64,000 nucleotides of DNA from Pelosinus sp. IPA-1 (GCF_030269905.1 NZ_BSVC01000011.1:62001-126000); one strand, 5' to 3'; counted from the first letter of the stretch, positions 1 to 7,768 are shown. The notes: generated from the sequence alone by a model not told the origin. A program made the numbers and translations.

Positions 1-1
1 A

Positions 2-250
2 AAAGTGACGATTAATGTGGGAGATAGGCAAAAAGGGCGTATTCAAGTGCCTTCAGTGATAAACTGTATACCGAAAAAGCAAGCTATTATTAATGCAGTT
101 GAACGCTCCTTTACTTTAGATTGTTCGGATATTGTCAATCCATATGGCGATGGTACAAGCTCACAACAAATATTAGCTGTATTAAAAGACGATTTGGACG
201 AAAATCAATTAATTAAAAAATGTTTCTTCGAGGTGAATTGCTCAATATGA
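2..250 (+). CDS. neuC: UDP/GDP-N-acetylglucosamine 2-epimerase (hydrolysing), C-terminal fragment
   Basis: This is the 3' end of a gene that begins before the window. The visible ~82 residues carry NVGDRQKGR and SVINC, followed by a helical tail; these match the C-terminal nucleotide-contacting part of hydrolysing GlcNAc 2-epimerases (NeuC/LegG/WecB superfamily). The family releases ManNAc or its 2,4-diacetamido relative from a nucleotide sugar to feed the NeuB synthase. The TGA stop overlaps the ATG of the next gene in an ATGA, so the two are translationally coupled. The neighbours suggest legionaminic rather than plain sialic acid synthesis, so LegG is an equally good name. The N-terminal catalytic part cannot be seen. 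Confidence 0.75.
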   Translation, partial: KVTINVGDRQKGRIQVPSVINCIPKKQAIINAVERSFTLDCSDIVNPYGDGTSSQQILAVLKDDLDENQLIKKCFFEVNCSI

Positions 251-1332
251 ATCAAACAGAAAAGACCTATATCATCGCTGAAGCTGGGGTTAATCACAAC
301 GGTTCAATTGAGATGGCAAAAAAACTTATTGACGTTGCTGTCCAATGTGGAGTCGATGCTATCAAGTTTCAGACCTTTCGTGCAGAAAAATTAGTCAGTA
401 AAGATGCAGCAAAAGCTGACTATCAGAAACGGAATACAGATATCGGCGAATCTCAATTTGATATGATTAAAAAATTAGAGTTGAGTGAAGAGGCCCATCA
501 CAACCTAATTGAATATTGCCATGAGCAAGGTATACAGTTTTTATCCACTCCGTTTGACCTAGATAGTTTGAAATTACTAATAAGTTCTTTCGAATTACCT
601 TATATAAAAGTTTCTTCAGGGGATTTAACTAATGCACCATTTCTGTTAGAGATTGCCCGGACAGGTAAGGCGGTTATTTTGTCTACAGGGATGAGTACGT
701 TAGGTGAAGTTGAAATAGCTTTAGGTATACTGGCTTTTGGATACATGGATAGAGGTAATAATCCTAGTATAGAAAACTTTCAAGAAGCTTATTCGTCTTT
801 GCTTGGACGCCAGCTATTGCAACAAAAGGTAAGTTTATTGCATTGTACTACTGAGTATCCAGCTTCTTTGGCTGAAGTAAATCTAAAAGCAATGGATACT
901 TTGCGATGTGCCTTTGATTTATCCGTCGGTTTTTCTGACCATACTGCTGGTATTGCTGTTCCACTAGCTGCAGTCGCTCGCGGCGCAGTAATTATCGAAA
1001 AACATTTTACGTTGGATAGAAGTTTACCTGGGCCGGATCACAAAGCGTCATTGGAACCAATAGAATTGAAAAATATGGTTGAATCGATACGGCAAATTGA
1101 AAAGGCTTTGGGATATTCCTATAAGATTCCAACACCTTCTGAGGTTAAGAATAAGATTGTGGCTCGCAAAAGTTTGGTTGCAAGCCAAGCAATCAAAAAA
1201 GGCGAAAAATTTACAGAAAAGAATATAACTACCAAACGTGCGGGAACAGGTCTTTCACCCATCTATTATTGGGAGTGGCTTGGAAAATCTGCTGAACGGG
1301 ATTATGAACAGGATGAAAGGATAGGAATATGA
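247..1332 (+). CDS. neuB: N-acetylneuraminate/legionaminate synthase (NeuB/LegI family)
   Basis: A 361-residue cytosolic enzyme that condenses phosphoenolpyruvate with ManNAc or 2,4-diacetamido-trideoxymannose to give a nine-carbon nonulosonic acid. It has the TIM-barrel signatures EAGVNHNG near residue 11, STPFD, LHCTTEYPA, GFSDHT and EKHFTLD, followed by a C-terminal antifreeze-like SAF domain (about residues 290-355) with KSLVA and GTGLSP. An in-frame ATG exists at 220, but ATG 247 is preferred: GAGGTG lies 11 bases upstream, it overlaps the neuC stop as ATGA, and the protein then begins next to the conserved region. Length fits the family. Substrate (Neu5Ac versus legionaminate) is not decided by sequence alone. 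Confidence 0.92.
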   Translation: MNQTEKTYIIAEAGVNHNGSIEMAKKLIDVAVQCGVDAIKFQTFRAEKLVSKDAAKADYQKRNTDIGESQFDMIKKLELSEEAHHNLIEYCHEQGIQFLSTPFDLDSLKLLISSFELPYIKVSSGDLTNAPFLLEIARTGKAVILSTGMSTLGEVEIALGILAFGYMDRGNNPSIENFQEAYSSLLGRQLLQQKVSLLHCTTEYPASLAEVNLKAMDTLRCAFDLSVGFSDHTAGIAVPLAAVARGAVIIEKHFTLDRSLPGPDHKASLEPIELKNMVESIRQIEKALGYSYKIPTPSEVKNKIVARKSLVASQAIKKGEKFTEKNITTKRAGTGLSPIYYWEWLGKSAERDYEQDERIGI

Positions 1333-1961
1333 AACGTCCTGTTATTATAGTCGGTGCTGGAGGCCATGCTAAAGTAGTGATTGATATGTTGCGAGGGTCC
1401 AGTGTTGAGATTATTGGTGCGACTGATTCTAATCCAGAGAAAATGAATACGTATGTATTGGGAATCCCTGTAATCGGTACTGATGAAGTGATTTTACATT
1501 ATAAGCCAGAGCAGATTTTTCTGGTTAATGGTATGGGTTCAGTGGGATTGCCTGCAATTCGTAGGGAGATTTTCGACTACTTTAAAACGCTAGATTATTC
1601 TTTTGCAACTGTTATACATCCCTCGGCGATAGTGGCTTCAGAAGTTATCTTTGGAGAAGGTGTTCATATTATGGCAGGGGCGGTCATTCAGCCAGGTTGC
1701 CATATTGGTTCAAACTCTATTATAAATACGGCAGTCTCTGTAGATCATGATTGCCGTATTGGTTCGCATGTTCATTTAGCTCCTGGGGTAACTCTCTCTG
1801 GTGGTGTAGAGATTGGAGATGGAGTGCATATTGGTACAGGAGCTATTATGATTCAAGGTATAAAAATTGGGGGAAACAGTGTAGTGGGTGCAGGAGCCGT
1901 TGTGATTAAGAATGTAGCAGAAGATACAAAAGTAATTGGTGTACCAGCACGGGAGGTATAA
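1329..1961 (+). CDS. PglD/NeuD-type sugar acetyltransferase (possible LegH)
   Basis: A 210-residue acyltransferase of the NeuD/PglD/LegH family. Residues 5-20 form the N-terminal sugar-nucleotide-binding motif IIVGAGGHAKVV. Residues about 95-208 are left-handed beta-helix hexapeptide repeats (IGSNS, IGSHV, IGDGV, IGGNS). The catalytic histidine expected of PglD-like enzymes is in SVDHDC (His140). These enzymes use acetyl-CoA to N- or O-acetylate amino sugars; in legionaminate synthesis the LegH member acetylates the 4-amino group of the UDP-sugar, while NeuD acts on sialic acid. The ATG overlaps the neuB stop by four bases. Donor and acceptor are not visible from sequence. Confidence 0.85.
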   Translation: MKRPVIIVGAGGHAKVVIDMLRGSSVEIIGATDSNPEKMNTYVLGIPVIGTDEVILHYKPEQIFLVNGMGSVGLPAIRREIFDYFKTLDYSFATVIHPSAIVASEVIFGEGVHIMAGAVIQPGCHIGSNSIINTAVSVDHDCRIGSHVHLAPGVTLSGGVEIGDGVHIGTGAIMIQGIKIGGNSVVGAGAVVIKNVAEDTKVIGVPAREV

Positions 1962-1962
1962 T

Positions 1963-3012
1963 ATGAAGGAATGGAAGCAGATATTAATTTCGCAAGATGT
2001 AACAATCCATAATACACTCCAGATTATTGATTCCAGTGCAATGCAGATTGCACTGGTAGTTGACGAAAAAAATCGTTTATTGGGAACTGTAACAGATGGA
2101 GATATACGCCGTGGCATTTTAAAAGGCATTATGTTGGAGGAGTCCGTTAAACGGATTATGAATCCTCATCCGACTGTAGCAAAATCATATGAGCGGCGCG
2201 ATATTGTTTTAGCTGTTATGAAGCTAAAGCGGCTGAATCATATACCCGTCATTGACGATGATGGAAAAGTTATTAATGTGGAGACATTGCAAGATTTAAT
2301 TCAGGAAGATGTCAAAGATAACATTGTTGTTATAATGGCTGGGGGGCTAGGTGCCCGGCTTCGTCCACTAACGAATGATTGTCCTAAACCACTTTTAAAG
2401 GTGGGCGGAAAACCTGTTCTTGAAACTATTCTGGAAAATTTTATGGAGTATGGGTTTAGAAAATTTTATTTATCAGTAAATTATAAAGCTGACATGATCA
2501 AGGAGTACTTTGGAAACGGAAACCGATGGGGAATCGAGATTCATTATATTGATGAGGAAAAACAGCTGGGAACTGCAGGCGCGTTAAGTTTACTGCAGGA
2601 AAAGACTGCGCAACCATTATTAGTTATGAATGGTGATTTACTAACGAAAGTTAACTTTCAGCAACTTCTTGATTTTCATAGTATGCATCAAGCCCAGGCT
2701 ACTATGTGTGTTCGAGAATATCACTATCAGGTTCCTTATGGTGTTGTAAAGATCGAACAAAATCGACTTACAGGCATTGATGAGAAACCGGTGAAACACT
2801 TTTTCGTGAATGCAGGAATCTATATAATTGAACCTAAAGCTTTAGAGTTGATAGCTCATAATGAATATTTCGATATGCCCAATCTTTTTACCAAAATAAT
2901 TAGTACAGGTGGCGAAACAGCGGCTTTTCCCATCAGAGAGTATTGGATGGATATAGGGCAAATAAATGATTATGAACGAGCAAACGTTGAATTTGACGAG
3001 GTATTCGGATGA
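1963..3012 (+). CDS. CBS-domain nucleotidyltransferase, PtmE-like (GDP-glucosamine type)
   Basis: A 349-residue fusion of two CBS domains (about residues 1-115, with TVTDGDIRR and the second repeat ending HIPVIDDDGKV) to a sugar-1-phosphate nucleotidyltransferase (about residues 118-349). The transferase starts with VVIMAGGLGARLRPLT and has the KPLL, MNGDLL and NAGIYI elements of the GlmU/RmlA fold. This arrangement is the one described for PtmE, the glucosamine-1-phosphate guanylyltransferase that opens the CMP-legionaminate pathway in Campylobacter. An in-frame upstream ATG at 1936 lies inside the previous gene; ATG 1963 is chosen because GGGAGG sits 7 bases before it. The CBS pair suggests nucleotide-dependent control. 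GDP specificity is inferred from neighbours. Confidence 0.75.
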   Translation: MKEWKQILISQDVTIHNTLQIIDSSAMQIALVVDEKNRLLGTVTDGDIRRGILKGIMLEESVKRIMNPHPTVAKSYERRDIVLAVMKLKRLNHIPVIDDDGKVINVETLQDLIQEDVKDNIVVIMAGGLGARLRPLTNDCPKPLLKVGGKPVLETILENFMEYGFRKFYLSVNYKADMIKEYFGNGNRWGIEIHYIDEEKQLGTAGALSLLQEKTAQPLLVMNGDLLTKVNFQQLLDFHSMHQAQATMCVREYHYQVPYGVVKIEQNRLTGIDEKPVKHFFVNAGIYIIEPKALELIAHNEYFDMPNLFTKIISTGGETAAFPIREYWMDIGQINDYERANVEFDEVFG

Positions 3013-3701
3013 TCAATAGTAAAAAAGTATTAGGAATTATTCCGGCTAGAGGTGGATCTAAGGGAATTCCCGGAAAGAATATTATTGATCTTGCTGGCAA
3101 ACCACTGATTGCTTGGACAATTGAAGCAGCGAAGAAATCAAAATATATTGATCGACTGGTTCTTTCCTCTGATGATGATGATATTATTCGCGTAGCCACT
3201 CAGTGTGGATGTGAGGTTCCCTTTAAAAGACCGGATGAGTTTGCTAAAGATAATACACCCGGTATAGATCCTGTTTTACATGCGATTTCAATGCTGCCTG
3301 GATTTGACTATATTATTTTATTGCAACCAACTTCTCCACTTCGTACCGCCGAAGATATTGATGGATGTATTGAATATTGCATGATAAAGCAAGCAAATTG
3401 TTGTATTTCAGTTACTGAGCCAGATAAAAGCCCATTTTGGATGTATCACATTAATTCTCAAGGTATCCTTGAACCAATTTTACAGACTGATAATGAGGTG
3501 GCTACACGGCGTCAGGATTTACCTGTTGTATATGCTTTAAATGGAGCAGTATATGTTGCGAAATGTGATTGGCTGATAACAAATAAATCTTTTTTGTCTA
3601 AAGAGACGGTTGGCTATGCCATGTCTAAAGATCATTCAATTGATATTGATTCATTGAGAGATTTACAGCTGGCAAAATTGCTCTTAGATTTAAAGGTATA
3701 A
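3009..3701 (+). CDS. neuA: CMP-nonulosonate cytidylyltransferase (NeuA/LegF family)
   Basis: A 230-residue cytosolic enzyme activating the nonulosonic acid with CTP before transfer to a surface glycan or flagellin. The nucleotide-binding motif IIPARGGSKGIPGKN is at residues 10-24, followed by LQPTSPLR and the metal-binding DIDS near the C-terminus. These are hallmarks of CMP-Neu5Ac/CMP-legionaminate synthetases (NeuA, PtmB, LegF). Its ATG overlaps the preceding stop as ATGA. It is the last gene of the operon, and no clear intrinsic terminator follows before the promoter at 3764. No sialyltransferase is in the window, so the acceptor is unknown. Confidence 0.9.
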   Translation: MINSKKVLGIIPARGGSKGIPGKNIIDLAGKPLIAWTIEAAKKSKYIDRLVLSSDDDDIIRVATQCGCEVPFKRPDEFAKDNTPGIDPVLHAISMLPGFDYIILLQPTSPLRTAEDIDGCIEYCMIKQANCCISVTEPDKSPFWMYHINSQGILEPILQTDNEVATRRQDLPVVYALNGAVYVAKCDWLITNKSFLSKETVGYAMSKDHSIDIDSLRDLQLAKLLLDLKV

Positions 3702-3763
3702 GTGATTTTCATTTACTTTCAGCCTCATGCCTATACTTTATCCAAAAAAACTCTATTTTGAGC

Positions 3764-3792
3764 TTGCAATTCATTAGAAAAAAACCTATACT
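3764..3792 (+). promoter_or_regulatory. sigma-A type promoter of the candidate structured RNA
   Basis: TTGCAA at 3764-3769 and TATACT at 3787-3792 are separated by 17 bases. Transcription would start near 3799, about ten bases before the closing helix of the RNA at 3810. Confidence 0.6.
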
Positions 3793-3809
3793 ATAACATA
3801 AGAACCTAT

Positions 3810-4029
3810 TGCTTAGGTCTGTGGTTGAAAGTCGAGGCCAGTCGCAGGCGAAACGATCCACATAAGGAGTCCAAAGTGGCTCTGAGCATGGTGCGGTTTA
3901 GGGGTAAGTCCTGCCGAGTTATTAGCTACGTCAGCTAGATTCGAGAGTGGCAGTAGTGAGGAGATTGAATTCTTATTAGCGAACCTTCCAGCAGGCGGGT
4001 GTGGGGGCAAAGACCAGGTCAGCTAAGCA
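3810..4029 (+). ncRNA. candidate ~220-nt structured RNA, possibly raiA-type
   Basis: A gene-free stretch between neuA and a zinc-ribbon gene, richer in G and C than its surroundings. It is closed by a perfect 7-bp helix, TGCTTAG (3810-3816) with CTAAGCA (4023-4029). Internal pairings include CCAC...GTGG, CTGCC...GGCAG and a TAGCT/AGCTA hairpin. A good promoter ends just upstream. No terminator separates it from the zinc-ribbon gene, so it may be the leader of that mRNA or be processed from it. Length, layout and a GGGGTAAGTCC-like core recall the raiA-motif RNA of Firmicutes, and the hpf/raiA gene lies 6 kb downstream. The identification rests on memory of the motif and is tentative. Confidence 0.5.
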
Positions 4030-4070
4030 GTGTGGTCCTTAAAATTCACAAAGGTGAGGGGATTTCTTTA

Positions 4071-4361
4071 ATGGCTTTTCAGGACAAAACTCTAAAGTGT
4101 AAAGACTGTGGCGTAGATTTCGTGTTTACGGTAGGGGAACAAGAGTTTTATGAGGAAAAGGGATTTGAAAATGAGCCTGCACGTTGTCGCGAGTGCCGTG
4201 ATGCTAAAAAACGTAGTCGCGATGGTGGGGATCGTCAAACAACGCAACGTGAAATGCACGAGGTAATTTGTGCTGGATGTGGGATAACCACACAAGTACC
4301 ATTTAAACCTCGTAATGATAGACCGGTTTACTGTCGCGAATGTTTTGCCGCTCAAAGATAA
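4071..4361 (+). CDS. small double zinc-ribbon protein
   Basis: A 96-residue protein with four CxxC knuckles: CKDC (10-13), CREC (39-42), CAGC (about 67-70) and CREC (about 87-90). They form two zinc ribbons joined by a basic KKRSRDGG linker. The first ribbon, with the FVFTVGEQEFY signature, belongs to the probable zinc-ribbon domain family common in clostridia; the function is not known, and nucleic-acid or ribosome binding is only a guess. The start is ATG 4071, with GGTGAGGGG about 10 bases upstream. An in-frame upstream reading would run into the structured RNA and is rejected. A close paralogue lies at 41910-42218, also behind a structured leader. Confidence 0.85.
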   Translation: MAFQDKTLKCKDCGVDFVFTVGEQEFYEEKGFENEPARCRECRDAKKRSRDGGDRQTTQREMHEVICAGCGITTQVPFKPRNDRPVYCRECFAAQR

Positions 4362-4376
4362 TAAATATGTAATGCT

Positions 4377-4406
4377 GCTCGGATGAGAAATCATCCGAGC
4401 TTTTTT
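4377..4406 (+). terminator. intrinsic terminator after the zinc-ribbon gene
   Basis: GCTCGGATGA pairs perfectly with TCATCCGAGC across a GAAA loop and is followed by six T. Confidence 0.9.
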
Positions 4407-4458
4407 GTTATGTTAGAATGTATGTGATTTGTCGAAGAGGGGGAAGAAAAAATGATTT

Positions 4459-4581
4459 AACCGCAGAGGCGCAGAGGGCGCTGAGTGGAATATTTAATCC
4501 TATCTATCTCTTCTCTGGGTTCTCTGCGCCTCTGTGGTTCATATCCTAATCTTATTATTCTTCATGTCTTTGTGGTTCGCA
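4459..4581. repeat. palindromic interspersed repeat, copy 1
   Basis: Left arm AACCGCAGAGGCGCAGAG and right arm CTCTGCGCCTCTGTGGTT are near-perfect inverted copies about 45 bases apart. A second right-arm-like tail ending CTTTGTGGTTC follows at 4561-4581. First of about 17 family members in the window. Confidence 0.9.
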
Positions 4582-4621
4582 CAATTTGTCCGCTGTACTA
4601 TAAAAAACTTACAAAAGAGTA

Positions 4622-4651
4622 TTGACTAAATATACATTAAAAGTGTATAAT
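4622..4651 (+). promoter_or_regulatory. promoter of first binding-protein gene
   Basis: TTGACT (4622-4627), 18-base spacer, TATAAT (4646-4651). The same boxes and spacing recur before the second paralogue at 5544, showing that the duplication included the promoter. Confidence 0.75.
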
Positions 4652-4692
4652 TATAAATATAAAACAAAGTAGTTCAGCAGGAGGTATATGAA

Positions 4693-5466
4693 ATGTCGAA
4701 GAAGATTATGTCATTGATAATGTTAATGGTGCTTATCGCATCATTTGGTTTAGTTGGGTGTGGCAAAGATGCAGCATCTACTGCGAAGGTGTTAAAAGTG
4801 GGAACGGATGCAGGTTTTGCTCCTTTTGAGTTTCAAGATGAAAAATCAAAAGAGTATGTTGGCTTTGATGTAGATTTGATAAAAGCACTTGGTAAACAGA
4901 TGGGTTATGAAGTGCAAATTCAAAATATGAATTTTGATGGATTGATCCCAGGTCTAGAAGTCAACAGTATTGATGTAGCCATTGCTGGTATGACGATTAC
5001 TGATGCTAGAAGCCAAAAAGTTAATTTTACTAAACCTTATTATCAATCTGGTTTAACAATTGTAGTGAAAAACGATAATAACGCGATCAAAAGTTTCAAA
5101 GATCTAGAGGGTAAGAAAATTGCTGTACAGATCGGTACGACAGGTGCAACAGAAGCTAAGAAAATTAAGGATGCTCAAGTTCGTGAATTTAATAATGCAC
5201 CAGAAGCTTTCATGGAATTAAAAGCAGGTGGCGTGGATGCCGTAGTGAATGACAAACCTGTAAATGAATATTATATTGCAAAATCAGGCAGTAATGATGC
5301 CAAAGCGGTTGGTGAACCTTTGCAAGCAGAAGAATATGGTATTGCTGTTGCTAAGAAGAACACAGAGTTAGCGGGTAAATTAGATAAAGCGTTAGAAGAA
5401 GTGAAAAAGAACGGCGAATATGAAAAAATATACGTAAAATGGTTTGGTAAAAAACCAGGGAATTAA
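4693..5466 (+). CDS. amino-acid ABC transporter substrate-binding lipoprotein, paralogue 1
   Basis: A 257-residue family-3 solute-binding protein (type II periplasmic-binding fold) that would capture a polar amino acid for import. It begins with a lysine-rich signal peptide and lipobox LVGC, giving lipidated Cys23. Then come FAPFEFQDE, VGFDVDLI, QIQNMNFDGLIP and GKKIAVQIGTTG, typical of the GlnH/ArtJ/HisJ group. AGGAGG lies 9 bases before ATG 4693. It is the first of three tandem paralogues (4693, 5620, 6923) that share the C-terminal KNGEYEKIY..KWFGKKP block. It has its own promoter and terminator and so is a separate transcription unit. The ligand (glutamine, arginine, histidine or other) cannot be told. 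Confidence 0.9.
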   Translation: MSKKIMSLIMLMVLIASFGLVGCGKDAASTAKVLKVGTDAGFAPFEFQDEKSKEYVGFDVDLIKALGKQMGYEVQIQNMNFDGLIPGLEVNSIDVAIAGMTITDARSQKVNFTKPYYQSGLTIVVKNDNNAIKSFKDLEGKKIAVQIGTTGATEAKKIKDAQVREFNNAPEAFMELKAGGVDAVVNDKPVNEYYIAKSGSNDAKAVGEPLQAEEYGIAVAKKNTELAGKLDKALEEVKKNGEYEKIYVKWFGKKPGN

Positions 5467-5493
5467 ATCATATAAAGTATTCTGTATACATTG

Positions 5494-5524
5494 AAGAACT
5501 TGGTGAAAACCAAGTTCTTTTCTT
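5494..5524 (+). terminator. intrinsic terminator after paralogue 1
   Basis: AAGAACTTGG and CCAAGTTCTT form a perfect 10-bp stem with a TGAAAA loop and a T-rich tail. Confidence 0.85.
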
Positions 5525-5543
5525 ATAAAATCTCAAAAAAACG

Positions 5544-5573
5544 TTGACTAATTATGCGAATGATATGTATAAT
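5544..5573 (+). promoter_or_regulatory. promoter of second binding-protein gene
   Basis: TTGACT (5544-5549), 18-base spacer, TATAAT (5568-5573), matching the paralogous promoter at 4622. Confidence 0.75.
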
Positions 5574-5619
5574 TATAAACATTACAAGATTACAAGAAAG
5601 TGTTGAGGGGGAAGGGTTA

Positions 5620-6390
5620 ATGTCTAAAAAAATAATGAGTTTGTTCATTGTGGGAGTATTTGTTTTATCCTTGGGTTTGGTAGGTTGTGGCAAACAAGAG
5701 GCTGCTAAGCCCGCAAAAGTTCTTAAAGTTGGTTCAGAAGCAGCTTTTGCTCCTTTTGAGTTCCAAGATGAGGGTACAAAAGAATATGTTGGCTTTGATA
5801 TTGATTTAATTAAAGCCATAGGTAAACAAATGGGAGCTGAAGTTCAAATTCAAAATATGGGTTTCGATGGACTTATTCCTGCTCTAGAAGCAAATAATAT
5901 TGATGTAGCCATTTCCGCTATGACAATTACCGAAGAAAGAGCGAAAAAGGTTAGCTTTTCCAAACCTTACTATAAATCTGGTTTAACTATGGTGGTCAAA
6001 ACTGATAACAATTCCATTAAAACTTTTAATGATTTAGAAGGTAAAAAAATCGCTGTTCAAATCGGTACTACTGGTGCTGATGAAGCAAAAAAGGTGAAAA
6101 ATGCGCAAATTCGCGAGTTTAACAGTGCTCCAGAAGCATTCTTAGAACTTAAGGCTGGCGGTGTCGATGCTGTTGTAAATGATAAACCAGTTAATGAATA
6201 CTACATTGCAAAAGCAGGTGGCAAAGATGCTAAAATGGTTGGCGAGCCTCTGACTGCTGAAGATTATGGTATCGCTGCTTCTGGCAAGAACAAAGAATTA
6301 GCCACTCAGATAGACAAAGCCATCGATGAACTGAAGAAGAATGGTGAATATGAAAAAATCTATGTAAAATGGTTTGGTAAAAAACCTTAA
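5620..6390 (+). CDS. amino-acid ABC transporter substrate-binding lipoprotein, paralogue 2
   Basis: A 256-residue lipoprotein of the same family-3 solute-binding type as its neighbours, with lipobox LVGC at Cys23 and the motifs FAPFEFQDE, VGFDIDLI and GKKIAVQIGTTG. It is visibly closer to paralogue 1 than to paralogue 3 (the REFN.APEAF block is shared). The reading frame is open from 5554, but ATG 5620 is chosen because a strong GAGGGGGAAGGG precedes it and the signal peptide starts there. It has its own promoter and terminator. Probably made by tandem duplication, keeping an intact ligand pocket; different paralogues may bind different amino acids for the single permease at 8013. Confidence 0.9.
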   Translation: MSKKIMSLFIVGVFVLSLGLVGCGKQEAAKPAKVLKVGSEAAFAPFEFQDEGTKEYVGFDIDLIKAIGKQMGAEVQIQNMGFDGLIPALEANNIDVAISAMTITEERAKKVSFSKPYYKSGLTMVVKTDNNSIKTFNDLEGKKIAVQIGTTGADEAKKVKNAQIREFNSAPEAFLELKAGGVDAVVNDKPVNEYYIAKAGGKDAKMVGEPLTAEDYGIAASGKNKELATQIDKAIDELKKNGEYEKIYVKWFGKKP

Positions 6391-6409
6391 TAACAAAAAG
6401 CGATAATAG

Positions 6410-6454
6410 ACACAGGCGGGTTTCATAAATGTGAAGTTCGCCTGTGTTTTTTTT
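6410..6454 (+). terminator. intrinsic terminator after paralogue 2
   Basis: ACACAGGCG (6410-6418) pairs with CGCCTGTGT (6439-6447) across a 20-base loop, followed by a run of T. Confidence 0.85.
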
Positions 6455-6488
6455 ATGTTCTTATAGAAAAGGTGAGGACAAAATAACT

Positions 6489-6850
6489 AACCGCAGAGGC
6501 ACAGAGTTCGCAGAGGAGAATTTTCCTATAAATCCCTTCTCTGTGCTCTCTGCGTCTCTGCGGTTAAAAAAGTGTTAAATAACTCCCTTTGTGTCCTTCG
6601 TGTCTTTGTGGTTCAATTTTTCTTCTATACATTTTAAGGTTGTATTACTTTTTTCAATACAAAACATAGGGAAAATAACTAACCGCAGAGGCACAGAGTA
6701 CACGGAGGGGATTTTTTTAACCCAATCGATCCCTTCTCTGTGCTCTCTGCGCCTCTGTGGTTAAACGCGTTAAATTTATCCCTTTGTGTCTTTGTAGTTC
6801 AAATTTTCCTCTACGAATTTTAACTTTGTACTACTTTTTCAATACAAAAC
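6489..6850. repeat. palindromic repeats, copies 2 and 3, in a 192-bp tandem duplication
   Basis: Two repeat copies start at 6489 and 6681, exactly 192 bases apart. Each has AACCGCAGAGGC-type left arms, CTCTGCG..TCTG(T/C)GGTTAA right arms and a downstream tail ending in TTTGTGGTTC or TTTGTAGTTC. The unique sequence after each, including TTTTTCAATACAAAACA, is also shared, so the unit is a diverged tandem duplication of repeat plus flank. Copy cores are about 6489-6567 and 6681-6764. Confidence 0.9.
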
Positions 6851-6922
6851 ACTTGATGATTTGGCAAAAAGATGTAAAATGGTATAGGGAAAATAAATAG
6901 AGGGTTATGGGAGGTTTTTTGG

Positions 6923-7699
6923 TTGTCTAAGAAAATGATGAGCTTACTTGTTGTAGGAATTTTCCTACTATCTTTGGGGTTAGTTGGCTGTGGTCAAAAG
7001 ACTGCTAATACGGACAAAGCGAAGGTACTTAAGATAGGTGCTGAAATGACGTTTCCGCCTTTTGAATTTCAAGAGGAAGGCAATAAAGAATATGTTGGCT
7101 TTGACATGGATTTAGCACGGGCTGTTGCAAAACAAATGGGTTATGAAACAGAAATCCAGAATATCGGTTTTGATGGTTTGATTCCTGCGCTAGAAGCAGG
7201 CAATATTGATATGATTGTTTCCGGTATGAGTATTACAGAAGAGCGTAGCAAAAAGATTGCTTTTTCTAAACCTTATTATAAATCAGGCTTGTCTATTGTA
7301 GTTAAGAGCGATAATACTACAATCAAGAGTTTCAAAGACTTAGAAGGCAAGAAAATTGCTGTACAGATTGGTACTACAGGCGCTGAAGAAGCTAGAAAAA
7401 TAAAAGATGCGAATGTAAGAGAGTACAATAGTAACTCAGAAGCTTACATGGAACTTAAAGCTGGTGGGGTAGACGCAGTAGTGAATGACTTACCAGTAAA
7501 TGAATATTATTTAACAAAAAGCGGCGAAAAAAATGCCAAGCTAGTTGGCGATATTATGAATGCAGAAGAATATGGTATGGCAGTAACCAAGAAAAACACA
7601 GAATTAGCTGAAAAAGTGAATAAAGCCTTAGATGAACTGAAAAAAAATGGCGAGTATGAAAAAATTTACATGAAATGGTTTGGTAAAAAACCTCAATAA
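6923..7699 (+). CDS. amino-acid ABC transporter substrate-binding lipoprotein, paralogue 3
   Basis: A 258-residue family-3 solute-binding lipoprotein. The signal peptide ends in LVGC (Cys23), followed by FPPFEFQEE, VGFDMDLARA, QNIGFDGLIP and GKKIAVQIGTTG. It starts with TTG at 6923, with GGGAGG eight bases upstream, whereas its two paralogues use ATG. It is the most diverged of the three: FPPFEF replaces FAPFEF and MIVSGMSI replaces the VAI.AMTI type, both close to the ligand pocket. That suggests a different preferred amino acid, which is an inference. A weaker promoter (TTGATG, 16 bases, TAAAAT at 6853-6880) precedes it. Confidence 0.9.
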   Translation: MSKKMMSLLVVGIFLLSLGLVGCGQKTANTDKAKVLKIGAEMTFPPFEFQEEGNKEYVGFDMDLARAVAKQMGYETEIQNIGFDGLIPALEAGNIDMIVSGMSITEERSKKIAFSKPYYKSGLSIVVKSDNTTIKSFKDLEGKKIAVQIGTTGAEEARKIKDANVREYNSNSEAYMELKAGGVDAVVNDLPVNEYYLTKSGEKNAKLVGDIMNAEEYGMAVTKKNTELAEKVNKALDELKKNGEYEKIYMKWFGKKPQ

Positions 7700-7711
7700 T
7701 AAAAATGCCTC

Positions 7712-7746
7712 AATAAGACGCAATATCATGTTGCGTCTTATTGTTA
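7712..7746 (+). terminator. hairpin terminator after paralogue 3
   Basis: AATAAGACGCAA and TTGCGTCTTATT form a perfect 12-bp stem with a 7-base loop. The T tail is short (TTGTTATC), so termination may be incomplete. Confidence 0.65.
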
Positions 7747-7768
7747 TCTAGAAAGAGGGAAAATAACT

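Noticed and set aside
1776-2129. 117-codon minus-strand open frame over the acetyltransferase and PtmE-like genes
   Set aside because: Antisense shadow of two well-supported genes, with no ribosome site and low-complexity composition.
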